Positions 13,350-25,000 of a DNA stretch of 64,000 nt are shown piece after piece. Within the stretch, counting starts at the first letter, position 1, and each line of letters begins with the position of its first letter. A model generated the notes under the pieces. The model was not told where the DNA came from and did not search any database. It saw only the letters and a list, made by a program, of their open reading frames with translations. Both the position numbers and the translations under genes were made by a program. The stretch comes from Hermatobates lingyangjiaoensis (Eukaryota; Arthropoda; Insecta; Hemiptera; Hermatobatidae), in the NCBI GenBank assembly GCA_026182355.1, contig JAPFBL010000367.1, positions 62,001 through 126,000 on the forward strand. Reading direction: 5' to 3'.

Positions 13350-13355
13350 AATAAA
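13350..13355 (+). terminator. POLD1 poly(A) signal AATAAA
   Basis: A canonical AATAAA lies 77 nt after the POLD1 stop, in an AT-rich 3' UTR. Confidence 0.7.
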
Positions 13356-14325
13356 TTACATTTTTTCATTGTCTTTTTATTTGAGTGGTCATGATTATTT
13401 TTTTTTATTTTATATTTATAAATATGATTCATATTGTTATAAAAGTAAATCATTTGCTTCAAAAATTGTTGGTTACTATTATTAATATCTTAAAAAGAAG
13501 GCCTAGAACTGTAAATGTTCCGGTGAAGTTTCCCCTACTTCCTGGTGTCTTTAATAGGTTTCACCGAACCTCCTGAGTTTCTTTCAGGGAATAACATCAC
13601 ATTCACAAAGAACTATTCAGAAGTTTCAACCCCTTCCAACCAAAGTCTGTATTCTTGGTTTTCTCAAAGCGAACTTTCAAAATGTTGTCCTTTATAAATT
13701 TTACTCGTAATTTTAAATCTTTGAGATTTATTACTGGATTTATAAATTTAGTTTAAGGTGGAATTAACTTTTTTGATTGCTTTAAAGTTAGCCAATCTTG
13801 TATTCCTCTCCATCTGACCACTCTTATTCGTCGTCTAAAGGAAGTGGGGGGGGGTTATAGTTCAAAAGGACTCGATCACTCCGGTCCACAGGAGGTTTGT
13901 TCCCTACTTCCTCCGCTGGTAAATTTGAAAAACAAACCCTATCTGTCCCAGGTGTATACAAGAGAGTTAATTTCTGTACTTGCCCTGGATTTTTAATATA
14001 TGCCAGCATTCCCATATAATGAGGTTAATCATATAGCCTGATGCCTTTAAAACAGATTGACTGATCGAAGATAAATCCAGAATACTTATAGTGTTTGCAC
14101 AAAATTTGTTCCATAATATAAATTATTTTCAAGCTTAACGTATCACAGAAAATAAATGATATTGACAGACATTTTGTATTACATATTGAAAAAATATGAA
14201 AATCTATTCACAGAAATTAAACAACAATATACAAACTTTAGCAAATATGAAAAAGTGTCAAAGAGTTTCACAACAATATAAAACATTCTGTCAAAATTCT
14301 TCTAACAAAATATATTGGGGTAATA
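13356..14325. other. Convergent intergenic region POLD1 / PGP
   Basis: Holds a (G)n-bearing GC-richer stretch at 13820-14010 with a 63-codon minus frame of unknown nature; no gene supported. Confidence 0.5.
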
Positions 14326-14506
14326 CTAATGAGTTTTTTCGAGGCAGAGCAGGAGGTCAGCGATGGAGTCAGCAATGAAAGTCGGTACGCATTCAATGGG
14401 TCCTAAAGACTCGAAGCGGGCCACAGAAGCGAGATCTGTCACTCCTGATAGAACCAGAAGGGTCTTCATGCCAAGCCGTGAGCCGAATGTAATATCTGTG
14501 GTACAC
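14326..14506 (-). CDS. PGP: PGP-like exon 6: motif IV and stop
   Basis: Acceptor TTTAG; reads CTTDITFGSRLGMKTLLVLS then GVTD...TFIADSIADLLLCLEKTH and TAG at 14328-14326. Confidence 0.95.
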
Positions 14507-17500
14507 CTAAAGTATTTAATTGTATTAAAATATGAAACAGCTTTCAACAACTTGTCTGAAATTACATAAAATATAGGCTCTAATGGAAAAGGAAACAATA
14601 TTCCCATTCGTGTACTTTCCTTAAATGATGTAGGGGTTTTACTCACTCTCGTACTGAAGGAAGCAACGGGAAGGTTTTTTTTCTTGTTTTATTCTGTTTC
14701 ATTTAACGTAGAAATACTAAATACATATGTAAACCTGACAGAACAAAACACTACTATCAATATTTCGAACCATCGGTCCAATATCAGGTATTCGTCAAAA
14801 TTTCTACTCCAAATACACTCAAGTTTGATTACATTTAAAATTCCTAATGTAGAATGTTCACTCTTTGGCTTATATGTGTTCTCTCGTGCACGGCCTCTTG
14901 AACCTAACTTACCCTAACATTTGATGTTTAATTTGACTTAACATTTGATTTTATAATTTACTTGTATTAATTTATTTAAAGTTTTTACTTTTTTATTAAT
15001 TGAACAATTTTTTTATTTTCATTAATTATTCAGGAAATTTTTAATGCAAATTATAATAATTTTTGAATTGGTTTAAAAAGTTGAATATTTTTATTAATTT
15101 GAAACATTTTTATAAATACTTTCACATTAGTAGTGTTCTAGGGTAGAAAGATTGGCTCCTTTATTGTTTACACGTATTTTAGTAGTAAATCAACCCACTC
15201 ATATTACGGGGTATATTCTACATAGGAAGTCTTACATTTTCCTCCATGGATTTTATTAGGATATGGATGGATATTTAGGGAATACCTGACATAGTACAGA
15301 CTCGGGACCTTACGTTCTCTCCGACGGTCAGATTGACAAAATTTCCTACTTACCTCATGAAAAATCTATGGTCATGTCCAATATTTATGCAATATTCTGT
15401 ACCTCAGACAATAATGTTGTACCTCAGTATATAGTTGCACGCTACACCTTATACTGATACCATGTCTTATTTATTGATTATATTTGCCTAGGTTTTGGAG
15501 TTGCCTTGCCCCATCATTCTGAGAATTGTTAATATGAAATTCTTTCGTGTCACCGATCATAAGAGTTCTGTAAGGAACGACGCCAAGTTTTAGAAACACC
15601 TTCTCGAAAGCCAAGGTTTCGGGCTTGCCCACAATGAGTGCCTTTCGGCGGGCTGTTGACTCCACCGCTTGAACAAACACTCCGCCTGCTGTAACAAGTC
15701 AAAACACTCCGATCATCTCCTGGAACTCTCTAGGGTTCCATTTGTATGAAGTTCATAATAAAAATATAGGATTACTCAAACTCAACCTACATAAGACAAT
15801 TTTTTTTACCTTTCAATTTGCATTATTTATATAGCAGTAATTTAGCTTTTAGAAAGATGTAATTAAAACATAATATTAGAAACATGAAAATTGAAACAAG
15901 TTAAAATATACTTTTGTATACAGTTGTATAATGTAAAGTTAAAGAGAATTACTCTAATTATTTACTTTTTATAGATTCTTGTTTTGTTGACATAAGTGCC
16001 TTTTCACTGAGAAATAAAGCAATTTTTGGTAAAAAAAAGTAAAATTACCTGGCAAGCAAAGATTATGAGAGTTCAATGCAACTGTGTCATGACATGGTCC
16101 AAGAAACAAGCACTTTGGGTCGCTTAGGTAGTTGGCCGCTCGAATCAACTTAGCCAACGAAAAGTACGGGTCGAAGCATGCAATGACTGCACCAGCATTG
16201 GGTGAAGCCCAGTCGATCTCGTGCACGTGCTCCAGCTTGCAGCATTTCTTATCCGTTAGCAAGTCTTTCTGTCACAAATCATTCACATAAATAAGATGAA
16301 ACAACTAAGTTCTCGCTCAAAAAATTCTCTTTCTTCCTGACGTAACTAGCTCTCTCTCCCCTCTTTCACGTCCTCTGTATATCTAGCACTCTGTCATACT
16401 CACTTTATGTCTACTTCATTTAAAGTTATGTACTTCATTCAGTCTCCTCCTTTCATTTATTTAAATCTCTCTTCCACTCTCCTTCTTTCTTATCTCATTT
16501 CAATATGTAGTACTTTCTCACACCCACTTTTTATATAGTATATGGTATTCTACATTATACACTCAGTTATTCTCCGCCTTTTATTACATAAATGTTGCTC
16601 ACTTTCCTCTTCCCTATATTATCTCTAGCTCTCCTTTAGCTCTGTCTCATAAGGTTAGACCAGGGTAGGTTCCAGTGGCAGTTTCACAAGGAACACACAT
16701 AGACTGAACATTGGTCCTTTGTGATAGCACAGAATGAACATTCTACTATATCGGGAGTACTAAATTTTGCCTAACTCAAGTGTATTTAGAGTAGGGACCT
16801 TTAACTAGTACCAGAAATCCAACAAGCTCGAGACTGAGGACTAAAGTCCTCCCTGAGGGACGTCATCATCAGATGTATTCACCTAACGCGTAAACAAAAA
16901 TTGAGGGACAGAGTAGGTACTGAACCCTGTTCTACCATTCCAAAGACGAATACGTTGACACTGGGCTAACCTGGTCCTCTCTGTCTCACAATTTTTCTCT
17001 CTTTCTCTCTCTCTTTTTCTTTTATCAGTTTTATTTCTATCTCACAATGCCCCCGGTTCTTTCCCAATTCACGTTTCTTGCATCCCTCTAATACTTTCTT
17101 TATCTCTCCAATATCTTCTATATGTGCCTCACTTTGCCTTCCTTTTTTCCTCCTTATCGCTCTCTAACTTCATTTATAGAACACCACAAGATAGTCACCC
17201 CATAACCGAAGCTGTCTATGCCTGCCTGGTCCAATTCCATCATCATCGACGAAGAGCCAATGCAGTAGACCGACTTGTCAAACCCTATTGCCTTGAGGTA
17301 TTGTGCGCAAAGCCACGAAGTGGTTACTACCTCTTCCTGTAACACAGAAACTACTCTGAACTCCTCCATAACTCAACTTTTTTTTTTCATATAATGAGAA
17401 ACACAAGCATGTTAACTTGTACATTTATATCCGACCAAATAGTTGCGAAGAATTTAATTTTTCGGTTCTGACTATGAGTCTCCTAGATTTGAGAATTAAA

Positions 17501-19020
17501 TACAAATTTTACAAGAGGGTAATTTTTGAATTAGATTATTACGGACTTTTTATTTGGTTATTAAGTTAGAATCTAAAATGAAACTCAAATATCAAATATG
17601 TTGATTTTTTTTTTACTTGTAACCCTTTCGTCTTGTCACGAAAAACCAACCGTCCTATCACGAATGATACAGGACGAAACGGTCCTCGTGAAGTGTCCAA
17701 GGTGGACCTGGTGGATGCGTTCGGGCGTTACCCATCTAAAGAAACTGAAGTTCTTTCGGATGAACTTCCAGTTCCTTTAAAAGATGGACGACGCCCGAAA
17801 TAGGTCGGATAATTCCAGCAGCAGTATACGAGGTAAGACGGTTTATTCTATTTCTAATATTAAATCAATATTTATAAAAAAAACAAATGTGTTCAAAACA
17901 GTGCAAATTATTCTGTAGAAGGGTGAACTGATGTACTCACTTTGTTAAACAACGGTATATGTATAAATGTAGTTGTTGACAACAAGATTTCACAATAAAC
18001 AAGGGAAATAAAAATTAACGTCCCAACCACAATAAAAAGAAAAAAAGACCAAGATCTCTCAACTGTAACAAGTGGTCTTCGTCAGGGTCAAATTAATTTG
18101 AAAGATCTTAATCTTTTTTTATGATTTCTTAATGTGGTTTGGTCGTGTGTGGTTATTGGCATATAAGATTAAAAACTCAAAAGAAGTCTGGCATAGAAAA
18201 AAGGAGAAGATTTATACCTTATTGACCTTGACTCCGAAGTCCCTGCATTTCTTGCAAATATCTTCTCTTCTTTTGGTGTCGTTATTGGTAATCAAGTAGA
18301 TATTTTTGCCAGCTTTTCGTAATTTTTCTATTACCTTTGTCATACCTGTCATAGGAGTTTTTGACACCCAAAGAACACCTATTGGTAAAAAGAAAATTAA
18401 TATAATTTAAAACTTAGCTCTACAGATTTTAATGCTTGTAAATTGATTAAAAATATTGAAAAATCAGATAAATGACCATATAAATTTTGTTTAAAAAAAT
18501 AACACTTTTTGATCACATACTGTTCTTCTTCAGGTTACATCAGTGAGTTCGATGAGAGGGGACATATTCATTTGCAATGTTGTAATTTGAAAAAGAACAG
18601 TATACTTTCGAAATGAGTGTTTTTTTTATAAATATTCCTTTGTGAAGCCTTGTATTTGATTTTTCAACTTGATTAAATACTTCATAGACTGATTCACAAC
18701 TATTGATGACGTTATAATGCCTCCGAAGAAGTTGGTTGAGGTGTCGTTTCAAAGAAAAGATCAAAATTTGTCTGATTTCAAAACTTGATGATTTGTTTTC
18801 AAATGACACTACAACTGACTTTTCTACATGCATTCAAAGTTGTGCAGGCCTATTTAAATAAAGGTGTATTAACAATTCGAGATTTCTATACGGGTAATGG
18901 AAACATACCATCGCAGTCTGATATAACTGTGTCTATAGAATCCAATAAACCCCTCCTCTCCTTGGGAGTCACATGCTTGATGTGTCTGGGTTTCCTTTTC
19001 TTTCTCAGGATGAAATTCAT
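14326..19020 (-). CDS. PGP: HAD-family phosphatase, phosphoglycolate / 4-nitrophenyl phosphatase type
   Basis: Six minus-strand exons, 19020-18909, 18378-18218, 17336-17199, 16268-16049, 15688-15547 and 14506-14326, sum to exactly 954 nt (317 aa plus stop), the normal length for the family. HAD motifs in order: nucleophile motif SDCDGVLW (about residue 35), ITNND (motif II, about 70), GKPE (motif III lysine) and GDTCTTDI (motif IV, GDxxxTD), then the family C-terminus FIADSIADLL. Family members dephosphorylate 2-phosphoglycolate, glycerol-3-phosphate or pyridoxal phosphate in the cytosol; the sequence does not tell which. The start chosen is the ATG at 19020-19018; a further 5' exon cannot be excluded. 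Oddity: the exon ending at 15547 is followed by GAAAGA, not GT. It converges with POLD1. Confidence 0.93.
14765..14918 (+). mobile_element. SINE fragment, 3' body
   Basis: Diverged match to the SINE body (CAATATCAGGTATTCGT..., ACTCCAAATACACTCAAG) and to its 3' end (CCTAACTTACCCTAAC). Confidence 0.6.
15205..15335 (-). mobile_element. SINE fragment, body only
   Basis: Diverged copy of the same SINE: the AATACCTGACATAGTACAGACTCGGGACC block on the plus strand matches the complement of the family body. Confidence 0.55.
15547..15688 (-). CDS. PGP: PGP-like exon 5: motif III and start of motif IV
   Basis: Reads GGVFVQAVESTARRKALIVG, then KPETLAFEKVF, and ends TLMIGD plus AC. The next bases are GAAAGA, so the donor is GA rather than GT. 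Phase and protein both require the join here. Confidence 0.85.
16049..16268 (-). CDS. PGP: PGP-like exon 4: cap domain
   Basis: Includes IDWASPNAGAVIACFDPYFS and LIRAANYLSDPKCLFLGPCH; the FDpyFSy.Kl...A..yL pattern is typical of the PGP/PDXP cap. Acceptor TGACAG, donor G|GTAATT. Confidence 0.95.
16650..16978 (-). mobile_element. tRNA-derived SINE, full length
   Basis: Complete diverged copy with 10-bp duplication CTCTGTCTCA at 16640-16649 and 16979-16988. It lies in a PGP intron. Confidence 0.88.
17199..17336 (-). CDS. PGP: PGP-like exon 3: cap-domain start
   Basis: 46 codons, EEVVTTSWLCAQYLKAIGFD then KSVYCIGSSSMMMELDQAGI. Acceptor GTTACAG, donor GGG|GTGACT. Matches the tsSxaxAxYL...yviG segment of the family. 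Confidence 0.94.
17784..17832 (+). CDS. Tentative gene, exon 1
   Basis: ATG in context AAAAGATGGAC just after an in-frame TAA, 16 codons, donor CGAG|GTAAGA. The 160 bp upstream are CpG-rich and could be a promoter/5' UTR. It lies in an intron of the PGP-like gene. Confidence 0.35.
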
Positions 19021-22000
19021 GAACCTGTCAATATAAGAGTTTCAGTTATTTCATTGCTCTTGAAATTAAAGCTAGTTGATATTTACATAAAACTTTAATA
19101 TGAAACATCACTCATCCGGGCAATCTGTGTGTTTTTAAATCATAAATGTTTGAAAACGTTTTACCTTGCATGTAGGGTGCACTGTCGCTGTCCATCTTCG
19201 AGAGCAAATGAACAGAATGTCTTATGTAATTTGTTTATATAACCTCCTAGCAACCAATACGTAAACGCTATACATTTTACGTAATACAGTTTAGACATAT
19301 TATTGTTTCTTAATATTAGGTTAGGTTAGGTTGCAGTGGGAGTCCCACAAGGGAACACACTTAGGCCGAGTATTGGCCCTTTGTGATACCACACAATGAA
19401 GATTGATTCTACAGTGGGAGCTAAATTTTGCCTAACTCAAGTGTATTTAGAGTAGGGATCTTTAACGACTACCTGACATCGTACAGGCTCGGGACCGACA
19501 GTTTAACGTCCTTCTCCGAGGGACGAGGTGCTCAGATTTATTCGAGGGCCAGGTGGGGACTGAACCCCGGTCCTATAAGTTCAGAGGCGAGCACGTAACC
19601 ACTGAGCTAGCCTGACCCCTTTTCTTAATATTAAGAAGATATTATTAACTATTACTGCTATTTATATTCAAGTATCCTTCTGGTTATCTAAGCTTCAAAT
19701 CAGTCAATTTTGAAACACAACGTTTTGTTTTTCCTTCACTATAAGGAATGTACAATGATGAAAAAGTCATCCTAATGATTTTGAAAAAAAAAATCGATCC
19801 TGACAATTTTGACGGAATATGTTTTAAAGTCCCCAAAGTTCTCTTTTGATGTTTTTTTCGATGATGTCTTGTAAGTGTGTAGCCAAAAAGTTTGTGGCCA
19901 CGCTGCAGTCTACACCATTCGTGGATCTAATTCTTATTTTACATCAAAATAGGCCTTGCATTTAGATGCACCCTATTGTTTGTGGGCAATATTGAATGAT
20001 GAGAAAGTCACTTTTTTGCCCAAAATCTGGTTTTATGACATTCCCCCCCCCCCCTCAACCACAATCTCTGAACAGTTAAAATTTTGGGATTATTATGAAA
20101 CTAACAGCAATATCCGAAAAATTCACTAACCTGAAAGGTCAGTTTTGGAATAAAATGTAAAATGTATGACTTATCAATGATTCCGAAAGGTTATTGACAC
20201 AATACAGTGACACCGTATGACGGATAATACTGACGTTATCAAAAGATCACCTTTTGAGTTGGTGACCTGAATACTTTTTTTCTTGAAATTACATAGATTT
20301 AAAGGGGCGTTATGGCACTGTATGATTTCATAATATATATATATATATATATATATTTTTAGTTAGAAAAAAGTCGTACTAGTGAATAAGTATGGTTTGT
20401 TTAATTTTTCACTACTAAATGTAATAAATGCTTAACAGCTTATAACCTTTACCTGTACATTATACTATAAAAGGAGCTTTAAACAAGTTGATGACGCGTT
20501 ACCTAACGTAACTAAGCCTACCTTTACCTTCACATACGAGGTGTGTAAATAAAGTAGTGAGACTGATTTTTTTTTAAATTTTCTATTCAAATATAATTAC
20601 AATGTGATATTGTCACCTTCAAAACAGTTCCCTTCGGAAGCCACACAGCGCTGGAGAAGGTCCTTCCAATCATTGTAGCATTGCTGGAACTCGGATTCTG
20701 GAATGGCCATCAGCTGGTCGGTTACAGCAGTTTGTATGTTTTGTAGTGTCCAAAAATGAGTTCCCTTGAGGTGATTTTTCAATCTCAGGAAGAGGAAAAA
20801 GTCACAAGGACTCAAGTCTGGTGAATAAGGAGGCTGAGGAGCAACAGGAATGTTTTTACTGGCCAAAAACTCGTTTATTGAGATGGCAGTGTGACAGGGC
20901 GCGTTGTCGTGATGCAACACCCACTTGTCTTTGATGTTCAATCAAATTTGATTTCAAATTCAACTGTTCCCCGATCATTGTGACTGTCAAGCGTCGATCT
21001 GAACGCACAAGGTTCCGTACTCTGTTGACATTTTCATCGGTGTTTGCACTTGAAGGCCTTCCGCTTCGTGGTTCATCTTCAATCACCGAAAAACCTGTGC
21101 CCTTGATAAAACACGTTCTCCATAGGCCTCCTGAAGTTTTTCAAAAGTTTCGGTTGCATTATGTCCAATTCTGAAGCAAAATTTGATTGCACACCGCTGC
21201 TCAACTTTGAGGTCACTCATTTTTAAAACGCTCAAGAAAAAACCATTTCACGAAAACCAACGCTACGGACAAACAAATGACTGTGGCGAGTTCAGATTCA
21301 TACTGGAGGCGCATCACACGTGCACCTGACGCTACTCAAGGCCACGCGTCTCCAGCGTTGCCAGATCGAAAGCGACGTTGCCAGTCTCACTACTTTATTT
21401 ACACACCTCGTATGTAGATCAGGTGTCGGTAATTTTTTTGAGTTTTACCCAAATAGTAAAATGAATTACCTCCACACTTAGAAGTACTCTGGTTGACAAA
21501 CCAATTTACTTATTGAATTCATGGATGATAAATAAACAAATCATTTATATTGGAACAATGTTTAATTGTTATTACTGATATTTCTTCGTTTCCATAGTTT
21601 CAAATATCGTGAGATCCTCGATAAAATAAATAAATCTTTTCTGCGACTTTCCCTCACTTAGCATATCCACATCCGTAGCACGTTCATTACCCCAAAAAGT
21701 TCCCTGAGCATTGGCATAAATGATCGAACAAATATTTTCATAAGATTGTAAAAGAAAACGAGAAAAAAAGGTTAGCATTAAAGTAGGAAGTTAATACTGT
21801 GTGAGGTGGGTCAATAAAGGCTCAAAATAACGAGTAAATATACTGTTTCTAGGGGTTTGCCTACCAGAAGGGCCTAACGAATGTTTACGATATTATTTAT
21901 GCCAAGATGTTTTAACTGATGCAACCAGGGAGTTGTTTGCAATGTGTAGAGCTGGTAAGTAAAACTTAGAATATTTTTTTTTTAAATTTGTTATTTTTCC

Positions 22001-25000
22001 TTTGCCTCCTTCCACTACGTAAGATGGCCAAACTACAAGATCCTACGTCGTAACCCTACATACTGGCTTACATTCCAAGACGTTTGCACCTTCCTCCTGA
22101 CTCGATCGACGGGAGTAATTTTAGTAGTTTATATTCACGTTTTCATACAGAGAAACCAACAATATTTAAAAAAAATACAACTTATATATGATGCGAGAGA
22201 ACGGATTATCCCATTATTTGTTATGGGAAAATTATTTTTTGTTTTCAAATTGGTTGTCGACCAAATTCTGGAACAAACTATGGTCGAGAACCAAGGTACC
22301 ACTTCAAGATAAAAATGTCTAACATTCGAAGGTTGAGTCTGACTCTATCGGGTGGCATCCTAACTCCCTTTACAGTTGTATTTATGCACATTTTTACTAA
22401 CATGAGTCATTCCTCTTTCTCTTGGATAACTTTTAACATGTCAACCTTCTAACTCACTTTATTAGTTTCCAGTTTTAACTTTTGTTTAAAACTGTTTGTT
22501 TTGTAAAAAAAAAGAAGAGATTAATATTATAGTATACAAATGCCTACGGTATGACAATATAAAACAGTTGTATGGATGTACCAAAGATATTAGCGCATAT
22601 TAAATTATTATTTCTTGCCAGCACGTCGTACACTTCTGGTTTCCTAAGCAGCTCACCTTCAAGAACAACTGACCTAATTGACTTGTGTTAATGGTTTATA
22701 TAACCTCCAAACCAGTGGTGTCTTGCCACTGTCTTTTCTTAATATTATTAACCTTGTCCATGATAGCAGTTTATTTAAACTTGTTATGTGGATGAAAATA
22801 TGACAGGACAGACGTAAAACAGAGTCCATATATAAATTAATTAATTATAAAAAATGGTAAAATCAATTAGTAAAACGAAATACTATTAAGAATTGGCTAA
22901 GTTACTGGGAGTTAAATAAGAAATAATATAAGCCACTTAGTTCACTTTATTCTTGAAGATGAAACAGGCAAACACCACACATTTCTTAAGAGGTAAGAAG
23001 TTTTCCAGTGCTTATAATTTAGTTTTTCATTTATTAAAAAATAAAATTACTTTTTGTTGAAAAAAATGCGCTGTATTTTTTCAACCATTGGTGAAAAGTT
23101 TGTTACAAAATATAATTATCAAAACTTATACAATAATTCAATAAAAAAAAAAGTTACTGACCTTTGCAAGATTCCATACATCCTAACAAGCAATCTGTAC
23201 ATTATAGAATCAATCTGTTAGAGGTGTTAGTAAAGTGAGCGTTTCAATCACAGAGAAAGCAAAACTGGAAAAACAATTGTCAAATAGAATATAAATGAAA
23301 TGGTGTAGGGTGCGAGGGCTTTGCATGCCGAGAGATAAGAGGATGACTGGTGTAAGGTAGTGGGAACTGGAGGGGGCTCTGAGAATCGTCCTTCATTCTA
23401 GAGTAATTACCCAATGTGTAGTAATTGATCGATCGCCCTGTTCAGCCAATTTGAAGTAGACATCTAGTAGGGACATTCAAGCGGATGATTAGAAGATAGA
23501 TAAGTATATTACACCAACAATAAGTATATTACTATTTCATATTAATCACACGTCTCAACTGTTAAAATAATTTCCAAAATTTTTAGTACTTCAAGTGTAT
23601 GAAATACCACAATTATTGAACATTCTCAACCTTTGGAAACGCCGGCACATGAGTATGAGACCTGCAATACTCTGTTATTTCTACAACACCTAAACAATCT
23701 GAAATTTATAAAATGCACACAGAGTTTGAAAACATAATTTCTTCTGAAAAATGCGACATGAAACATTATCATAAAACTAAATGACTGCAAAACTAAATGA
23801 ATTGCAAATATCCAATGTTACAAGCAATATCCTTCGACCATTAGAGAAAATATGGTACTAAAATTAATTGAATTATCATTAGCAATAAAAAATATTATTT
23901 TATTGTTGAGTTAACTATAGTGTAGTATTTATTCTACTGGTAAATTAAAGAACGCGTTTCCTCGCAATGAAAGGTTATTGAAAAAACAAGGCGTTTCGAA
24001 CTATTAGTGTTCTTCTTTAGTTTACACATGTTTACTGAGAAGGTTTAGGAAGTTTATGGGGAATCCTCATGTTATGTTTCTCACCTTTCCAATAAAATAA
24101 TGTAACTTAAAGAAGAACACAAAGTGATCTAAGCGCTTTGTTTGTTTTCTTTTTTTTTATAAAACATCATTTATGAGGCGACTACACTGTAATTTCCTTA
24201 TTTACGATTAATAGCTCCTCAGTACTCAGCACTTTCGTGACGATCTGTTTAAACCCAATAACAAGTTATCTACATTCATGTTTAGATAACCATGATAAAT
24301 TATACATGAGTTGGAGGTGGATATACATAGGTCACGGCCAGAAAAAAGTTGATAATTTTTTTCATCAACTTTGAAACACTGCATAAAATGGAAATATCCT
24401 ACATAAATGGATTTGTTATTCTTCTTGTTTTCTTTTAATTTTTTGATGGAAGGTTTGTGAACTTTTAGACTTGGTGAAGAACTTAATAACTCAGCTGCCT
24501 TCTTGTGACGACTAATTTTTCTCAACAACTGCTAACCAAATCTAGGACCATTTAAAAGGAACAAAGAAAAACACAGGTTCAATTATTTTATAATTAATAA
24601 CAAAATATAGTACATCAGATTCATTTAGGCAGTAGTAATTACATATATACAAATGGTTGATTTTTGCGACTTTATTAACGAAAGAAGTTTCAAAAAGAAT
24701 GGAGCGACGAAATGTTTGGCGACAAGAGAGAAAGATGGGATAGTTGGATTGCAGACAGCCTGAGGGACTGTCTCTACAGCGACATCATCTCTTCTCACTG
24801 CCCATCCTCATAAGAAGGGTTTGCAGCAGCGGCATCACGTTGATTCCACTCATGTCAGTTAGCATATGCTGCAACATAACCATCTCAACTTTTTAGCCAG
24901 CAATAAGGTGTTCCGGAGCACCGCCCGGTTATCTACCATAACATCTCACACTTGTCTCCGACACGGAGAAACACACTACTCCAGTGTGTTTTATTTTATA

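Noticed and set aside
18540..18833. 97-codon minus ORF
   Set aside because: No family match, AT-rich composition, inside a PGP intron.
19160..19200. Upstream exon for the PGP-like gene (minus, MDSDSAPYMQ then GTAAAA)
   Set aside because: Its phase does not join the exon holding DCDG; a direct join to exon 2 would remove the catalytic aspartates. It may be 5' UTR.
23264..23320. Terminal exon for the tentative plus gene (ESKTGKTIVK then stop)
   Set aside because: Phase fits but it is ten codons with no other support.
24226..24528. TBC1D19 last exon (AAELLSSSPSLKV)
   Set aside because: Weak resemblance only; 24785-24868 gives the true C-terminus in phase.
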